Assembly: GCA_002449585.1 (NCBI GenBank)
Contig: DJXD01000111.1
Location: forward strand, 1 to 9,440
Source: Ruminococcus sp. UBA7013
Lineage (GTDB): Bacteria > Bacillota > Clostridia > Oscillospirales > Ruminococcaceae
DNA length: 9,440 nucleotides
Reading direction: 5' to 3'
Shown piece after piece: positions 5,861 through 9,440 of the stretch (its first letter is position 1; each line of letters begins with the position of its first letter). A program made the translations under genes and the position numbers. Below the pieces are notes generated by a model that was not told where the DNA came from, made no database searches, and was given only the letters and a program-made list of their open reading frames with translations.

Positions 5861-5889
5861 ATTATATCATATCGAAAAGAAAAAGTCAA
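5861..5889 (-). promoter_or_regulatory. sigma-A promoter of the small membrane protein
   Basis: On the minus strand TTGACT (5889-5884), a 17-bp spacer and TATAAT (5866-5861). The -35 and 12 of 17 spacer bases match the HxlR promoter at 4539-4567, suggesting a common origin of the two divergent intergenic regions. A plus-strand promoter for the oxidoreductase is less clear; TATTAT at 5857-5862 is the best -10. Confidence 0.75.
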
Positions 5890-5923
5890 TGATTTGACAA
5901 TTTTATTAGAAGGAGTAATTATT

Positions 5924-6931
5924 ATGAAAACTATTTTTGATAAAACACAAATGAAAAACTTATCTCTGAAAAATCGCCTGTTCCGTTCTGCAACATGGGA
6001 AGCTTTGGCAGATGATAACGGTCACTTTGATGAGAAAATTTATTCTATCTATGAAGAACTTGCAAAGGGTGGTGTCGGCTGTATTATTAGCGGTTTTACG
6101 TCCGTATCTGATAACGACCATTATTTTGGCGGTATGGCTCGGCTTTCCAATGATTCCTTGATTGCCGAACATAAGCGTTTGACGGATACCGTCCATAAAT
6201 ATGACTGTCCTATTATCGCACAGCTTGCAATGGGAGAATAAAATCATGAATATAAACGAAATATCGCCATTGATGACATTACTACAGCCGATATTGCTAC
6301 AATTTGTAAGATGTTTATCAAATCTGCTGATCGTGCTGTACAGGCTGGCTATGATGGTGTACAGATTCATGCAGCACATGGATTCTTTCTAAGCCGTTTC
6401 ATCAGTCCGGCATATAATCATAGAAATGATAAATATGGGAGAAATCCGGAACTGTTTCTGATTGAAATTATCTGCAAAATCAGAGAAAATCATCCTGATT
6501 TGCATATCACTATGAAGATTAACAGCAGTGATTTTAGCTTTTCCGGATTGCATGAAACAGAAAGTTTGCATATTTGTCTGGAATGTGTGAAACATGGGCT
6601 TGATTCTATTGAAATCAGTGGAAATGGCACATCTGTCAGTGGTATCAAAGCAGGAGTGAATGAAGCTTATTTTGAAAAATTTGCCTTGACTTTGGCAGAA
6701 AATACAGATATTCCTGTGATTCTTGTGGGAGGTCACAGAAGTATCACACATATGAATCAAGTTCTGAATGACGGAAATATTGAATATTTATCGCTTTCCC
6801 GTCCTCTTATCCGTGAGCCTGATTTAATCCAACGTTGGCAGAATGGCGAAGAAAGTCCAGCAAAATGCGTATCATGCAATATGTGTTATCGTACGCCTGC
6901 ACATCAATGCATATTCAATTTGAGAAAGTGA
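5924..6931 (+). pseudogene. Old Yellow Enzyme-type NADH:flavin oxidoreductase with in-frame ochre codon
   Basis: The ATG (5924-5926) has AGAAGGAG 8 nt upstream. The product would be an FMN-dependent alkene/enone reductase of the OYE family: RSATWE (21-26), the substrate-binding pair HAAH (His149, His152) followed by FFLSRFISPAYNHR, VGGHR (268-272) and SRPLIREPDL (from 292) for FMN phosphate. The C terminus carries Cys315, 318, 321 and 329, as in members with an Fe-S or zinc-like cluster. A TAA at 6239-6241 falls in place of codon 106, but the same frame continues without a shift to 6931 (335 positions, counting the stop). That is close to family length. The simplest reading is a recent nonsense mutation. 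The stop separates the barrel's first strands from its active site, so neither fragment should work; reinitiation at ATG 6311 would make only the C-terminal part. Confidence 0.85.
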
Positions 6932-6952
6932 CGAGCTGAAAGAATAAATTTA

Positions 6953-7555
6953 TCAATTCAGCCAGTTCATGACAAGATTTTCCGCATTTTCAACATCTGT
7001 CCAATAGACTGTCAGGGGATTCTCATCTACAGAAGCCCCGGATTGCAGAGACTGGATAGTTGAAATTGTTCCGGATGCACCGCTTCCTCCGTGACAGACA
7101 AATACATGAATTTCCTTTCCAGTGAAATCATATTCTTCCAGAAAGCTGTAGACCGCCATCGGCATATCTCCCCACCAGTTGGGGAATCCAAGATAAATCG
7201 TATCATATTGACTGACATCATCAAGATGGTTGACAAGTTCCGGACGGGCATTTTCATTCTGTTCGTTTTTTGCCTGATTGGTCGTATCACGATAATCAGC
7301 CGGATAGGAACTGACAGTTTCAATCCGGAATACATCTCCGCCGATTTGATTTTGAATCAGTGAAGCAGTATATTCTACATTTCCCATATGTGTAAAAAAA
7401 TTAGGGAACAAGAGTTCATAAAAATTTAACAAATTGCAGATAAGAAAATAAATGGATGCAGACAGGCTGAACATTAAAAAAATCGCATAGATACTGCATT
7501 TCAGCGTTCTTTTGAAAACAAAGGAACGCTTTTTTTGTTCCCTGTTATTACACAT
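6953..7555 (-). CDS. membrane-anchored flavodoxin-like protein
   Basis: Residues ~54-200 match flavodoxin-fold proteins: YTASLIQNQIGGD (62-74), YPADYRDTT (84-92), KNEQNENARPEL (96-107), YLGFPNWWGDMPM (121-133) and the glycine loop CHGGSGASG (154-162). They would carry FMN and transfer electrons. Two things are odd. The phosphate-binding loop, usually SxTGNT-like, reads THMGNVE (55-61), and the first strand is disturbed (LLFPNFF). A basic N-terminal extension (REQKKR then a helix at ~20-40, CSIYAIFLMFSLSASIYFLI) would anchor it in the membrane, which is unusual for the family. No clear ribosome binding site precedes the ATG at 7553-7555. The DNA for residues 7-18 forms a plus-strand terminator, so the 5' part may come from unrelated DNA fused to a flavodoxin. 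Activity is uncertain. Confidence 0.78.
   Translation of the reverse strand: MCNNREQKKRSFVFKRTLKCSIYAIFLMFSLSASIYFLICNLLNFYELLFPNFFTHMGNVEYTASLIQNQIGGDVFRIETVSSYPADYRDTTNQAKNEQNENARPELVNHLDDVSQYDTIYLGFPNWWGDMPMAVYSFLEEYDFTGKEIHVFVCHGGSGASGTISTIQSLQSGASVDENPLTVYWTDVENAENLVMNWLN
7503..7536 (+). terminator. plus-strand intrinsic terminator inside the flavodoxin 5' end
   Basis: AGCGTTC-T-TTT (7503-7513) pairs with AAA-G-GAACGCT (7520-7530), loop GAAAAC, followed by a T-run to 7536. It points rightward although no plus-strand gene ends nearby. This suggests the DNA once lay downstream of a plus-strand gene. Confidence 0.6.
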
Positions 7556-7574
7556 AAAAATTGAATATCAGGAT

Positions 7575-7615
7575 AAGCGTTTCTCGGAGAAATTTGGGAA
7601 ACGCTTTTTATTTTT
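7575..7615 (+). terminator. second plus-strand intrinsic terminator
   Basis: AAGCGTTTC (7575-7583) pairs with GAAACGCTT (7598-7606), extended inward by T.G and C-G, followed by TTTTTATTTTT. Its stem is related to the one at 7503-7530 (both AGCGTTY/RAACGCT), so the two may be a duplicated pair insulating the downstream antirepressor unit. Confidence 0.7.
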
Positions 7616-7652
7616 CATAATCCAAACAGAAATCACGAACGGAGGTATTTAT

Positions 7653-7679
7653 ATGGCAGTCATGAGAACTCCGGAATGA
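7653..7679 (+). CDS. 8-codon leader ORF
   Basis: GGAGG (7641-7645) lies 7 nt before an ATG that opens MAVMRTPE and then stops at TGA. The TGA overlaps an ATG (7676-7678) that is in frame with the antirepressor (ATGA overlap). Either it is a regulatory leader peptide coupled to an extended antirepressor, or it is the decayed start of a lost gene. Confidence 0.35.
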   Translation: MAVMRTPE

Positions 7680-7756
7680 GCCATCTCAGCACAAACACAG
7701 GGAACGTGTCAAAAAGAGAGAAACTGCTCTCTAAAATTAACGAGGAGGAAATTCCG

Positions 7757-8578
7757 ATGAATGAAATTCAGATTTTTAGCAGTCCAGAGTTCGGAGAAAT
7801 CCGCACACTCGAAACCAGTGACGGAAAAATTATGTTCTGCGGTGCAGATGCCGCCAAAGCATTAGGCTATGCCGACACAGCAAAAGCAGTCAAGGCACAT
7901 TGCAAAGAAGATGGGTGGGCGTTTTGCCCAGTCATCGACAGCATGGGCAGAGTGCAGAATATCAGATTTATTTCTGAGGGAAACCTTTACAGACTGATTG
8001 TTCACAGCAAGCTGCCCGATGCGGAACGCTTTGAACGCTGGGTCTTTGATGAAGTTGTTCCGTCCGTCAGAAGAAACGGAATCTATAAGACAAGAAATTT
8101 TTTTGATAATGATGAAATTTCTTCTGATTTGCTGATGCAGATTGCTTTGCAGATGAAAGCTGATGAGGAAAAAATCAAGGCTCTGGAACAGAAAATTGAG
8201 GAAAATAAAGAAAAAATTGCTTTTGCGGATGCAGTCGCAGACAGTGAGAATGCGATTCTGATTGGTGAACTTGCAAAGATTCTCATGCAGAACGGAGTGA
8301 ATACCGGACAGAACAGGCTGTTCATCTGGATGCGGAATCACGGCTATCTGATTGGCAGAAAAGGTTCTGACTATAACGCTCCAACGCAGACGGTAATGGA
8401 AATGAAACTGTTCCGGCTCAAGAAAACAACTGTCATTCACAGCGATGGTCACACGAGTGTTTCAAATACTCCGAAAGTGACCGGAAAAGGGCAGATTTAC
8501 TTCATCAATCTGTTTTTATCGGAATTGAAAAAAGAGGATGAAATTAAACAGCAGGAAAATCAAAAAGCTGATACTTAA
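7757..8578 (+). CDS. phage-type antirepressor, BRO-N plus KilAC domains
   Basis: A 273-residue DNA-binding protein. Residues ~10-112 are a BRO-N domain (ADAAKALGYAD, KAVKAHC, FISEGNLYRLI, RFERWVFDEVVPSVRRNG). Residues ~120-165 are a charged coil, and ~165-262 a KilAC/ANT domain (IGELAKILMQNG, NRLFIWMRNHGYLI, TPKVTGKGQIYFI). Such proteins act as antirepressors or regulators in phages and in integrative conjugative elements. The start at 7757 is chosen for GAGGAGG (7742-7748) 8 nt upstream. The frame is open back to an ATG at 7676, which would add 27 residues and is coupled to the 8-codon leader. Two terminators lie upstream. The VirD4-like fragment begins inside its 3' end (8538), as expected for adjacent element genes. 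It appears intact. Confidence 0.92.
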   Translation: MNEIQIFSSPEFGEIRTLETSDGKIMFCGADAAKALGYADTAKAVKAHCKEDGWAFCPVIDSMGRVQNIRFISEGNLYRLIVHSKLPDAERFERWVFDEVVPSVRRNGIYKTRNFFDNDEISSDLLMQIALQMKADEEKIKALEQKIEENKEKIAFADAVADSENAILIGELAKILMQNGVNTGQNRLFIWMRNHGYLIGRKGSDYNAPTQTVMEMKLFRLKKTTVIHSDGHTSVSNTPKVTGKGQIYFINLFLSELKKEDEIKQQENQKADT

Positions 8579-8909
8579 AAACTTTCCTTATGCGATTTTC
8601 GCTTATGCTGGGAACAAAATCAGTTTCGCTTACAGAATCGCAGAGGGAAAAAGCATTGATGAGAAAATTGTTCCGTTCATGGACAATATCGGGGCTTCTT
8701 TTGCAAAAATTGTGCCGAGTTTCCATCCGGTTGATATTGTGGTCGGAATTGCAGTCGGTGCTGGCATGGCTCTGATAATGTACATCAAATCGAAGAATAA
8801 GAAAAAATTTCGGTATGGTGAGGAATACGGCTCTGCAAAATGGGGTTCTGAAATAAATCCTCATAACTTAAAGCACACTACGCTTTGTTACATTAAATTA
8901 TTAAAGTAA
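8538..8909 (+). pseudogene. VirD4/TraG-type coupling protein, N-terminal fragment
   Basis: The first ~107 codons match the N terminus of VirD4-like conjugation coupling proteins of Firmicutes elements: a basic start (MKLNSRKIKKLIL), a hydrophobic segment at ~16-34, PSFHPVD, a membrane helix at ~66-83 (DIVVGIAVGAGMALIMYI), a basic patch (KSKNKKKFR) and EYGSAKWG (97-103). Full proteins are ~550-650 residues and carry Walker A and B ATPase motifs. None are here: the frame leaves the family around 8857 and stops at 8909 after an unrelated tail (HTTLCYIKLLK). Its ATG lies 41 nt inside the antirepressor gene with AAGAGG directly before it, so translation would rely on coupling. It marks the broken edge of a conjugative element. 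Confidence 0.78.
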
Positions 8910-8912
8910 AAT

Positions 8913-8966
8913 CAAATAAAAAATAGGCTGGTGCGATATCATTTCCACACCAGCCTTCTTTTATTC
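8913..8966. terminator. bidirectional terminator
   Basis: AGGCTGGTG (8925-8933) pairs perfectly with CACCAGCCT (8948-8956). A T-rich run (TTCTTTTATT) follows on the right and an A-rich run (AAATAAAAAATA) precedes on the left, so it can end both the coupling-protein fragment (+) and the small gene at 8961-9209 (-). Confidence 0.8.
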
Positions 8967-9209
8967 TCCGAGTATTTCCATCATCAACAAAGCACCATCT
9001 TTGAATCCTTGGATGTACAGAACTTCGTTATCCTGTGATGCATTCTCACTCTGCATATCACTTAAATCTCTGTACATCTGAATCTGTTCTGGTGTCAGGC
9101 TTTTTTCAAATTCGGCTGAGAGTTTCATCCATTCTTGAGTTTTCTCTGGAGCAGTTTTCATTTTTTGTTCTGACGGACTGATTTTACCGTGGTATAGCTC
9201 TTTCAGCAT
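8961..9209 (-). CDS. small uncharacterised protein, DUF6809-like
   Basis: An 82-residue acidic, Met- and Gln-rich protein. It resembles a widespread family of short Clostridia proteins beginning LKELYHGKISP and ending YxxGFKxGALLMxE, which I believe is DUF6809; no function is known for the family. Visible parts are the N-terminal motif (2-12), a helical middle (EWMKLSAEFEKSLTPEQ) and the conserved end IQGFKDGALLMMEILGE. The start is well supported by AAGGAGGT (9218-9225), 8 nt upstream. An extended -10 (TGG then TATGAT, 9241-9236 on the minus strand) lies close by, with a poor -35. The stop sits inside the right arm region of the bidirectional terminator. The gene looks complete and faces the conjugation debris; these genes often accompany mobile DNA, in my recollection. 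Confidence 0.85.
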   Translation of the reverse strand: MLKELYHGKISPSEQKMKTAPEKTQEWMKLSAEFEKSLTPEQIQMYRDLSDMQSENASQDNEVLYIQGFKDGALLMMEILGE

Positions 9210-9235
9210 AACAGCACACCTCCTTCCGGTGTACT

Positions 9236-9244
9236 ATCATACCA
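9236..9244 (-). promoter_or_regulatory. extended -10 promoter element of the small gene
   Basis: On the minus strand TGG precedes TATGAT (9241-9236), an extended -10 type element. The expected -35 position reads TGGCTA, which is poor. Only the -10 is convincing. Confidence 0.4.
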
Positions 9245-9440
9245 TAAATACCAGAAAATAGCCATTACCATAACCGACAAATATCGTGAGTGAAATTTGT
9301 GACGATTAAACAGGGAACGGATTCACTGCATGAAATCACTAAATTAGGAATGGTAAACATATAAGCTGATACTATTTTTTTCTAAAAATACAAAAAACGC
9401 TAGTTTTCTATAGAAAAAAGTGTCAAATTATATATTTCAG
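9245..9440. other. non-coding AT-rich region with inverted repeats
   Basis: No convincing gene is present. The visible structure is a perfect 14-bp palindrome TTTTCTATAGAAAA (9404-9417) and a wider inverted repeat TTTTTTCTA (9376-9384) / TAGAAAAAA (9411-9419) enclosing CAAAAAACGCTAG. The region could be a regulator-binding site or a mobile-element end; nothing decides between these. Confidence 0.5.

Noticed and set aside
6201..6392. Alternative-frame ORF bridging the stop codon in the flavin oxidoreductase
   Set aside because: Its peptide has no family features, while the in-frame reading on both sides of the TAA matches the oxidoreductase continuously.
6935..6962. GCTGAA/TTCAGC hairpin between the convergent oxidoreductase and flavodoxin genes as a terminator
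   Set aside because: Only a 6-bp stem with a 16-nt loop and no T-run on either side.

Overview
The window looks like AT-rich DNA from a gut-type Clostridia (Firmicutes), probably a Ruminococcus or Oscillospiraceae relative. The reasons are strong AGGAGG-type ribosome binding sites, near-consensus TTGACA/TATAAT promoters with 17-bp spacers, and protein types common in that group: an HxlR regulator, a BRO-N/KilAC antirepressor, VirD4-like conjugation proteins and an IS200/IS605 element. This assignment is by recognition only. The window reads as an accessory region assembled from pieces of several origins. At least four genes are truncated or broken.

Region A (1-3117, minus strand) is an operon-like block. 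It starts with the remains of a dynamin-like GTPase, which has lost its N-terminal P-loop half and carries a 4-bp duplication frameshift. Next comes a 290-residue helical protein with a cationic amphipathic segment near its N terminus. Three tandem paralogues follow, each with a conserved N-terminal segment, a coiled coil and, where visible, a divergent C-terminal domain. Junctions are very tight (6-nt gap, ATGA, ATGA, 6-nt gap). The last paralogue runs into what appears to be the right end of an IS200/IS605-family element at bases 1-23.

Region B (3118-4078) holds a 14-bp palindrome at the GTPase breakpoint, a candidate 27-codon ORF, a consensus promoter followed almost at once by a terminator-like hairpin, and the N-terminal half of a circularly permuted ATP-grasp protein. 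That gene is cut off where it meets the HxlR gene.

Region C (4079-7555) is a redox/electrophile-type set. It contains an HxlR regulator facing an alpha/beta hydrolase across overlapping divergent promoters, a three-helix membrane protein, an Old Yellow Enzyme-type flavin oxidoreductase with an in-frame ochre codon, and a membrane-anchored flavodoxin with an altered flavin phosphate loop. A shared role in redox or reactive-compound metabolism is inferred from the families.

Region D (7503-9440) is the debris of an integrative conjugative element. It has two related plus-strand terminators, an 8-codon leader ORF, a BRO-N/KilAC antirepressor, an overlapping fragment of a VirD4/TraG coupling protein without its ATPase domain, a bidirectional terminator, a small uncharacterised acidic protein, and about 230 bp of AT-rich non-coding DNA with inverted repeats.

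The best candidate for something little described is Region A, a GTPase-linked coiled-coil paralogue array with a possible membrane-active partner. In this copy it appears to be inactivated.
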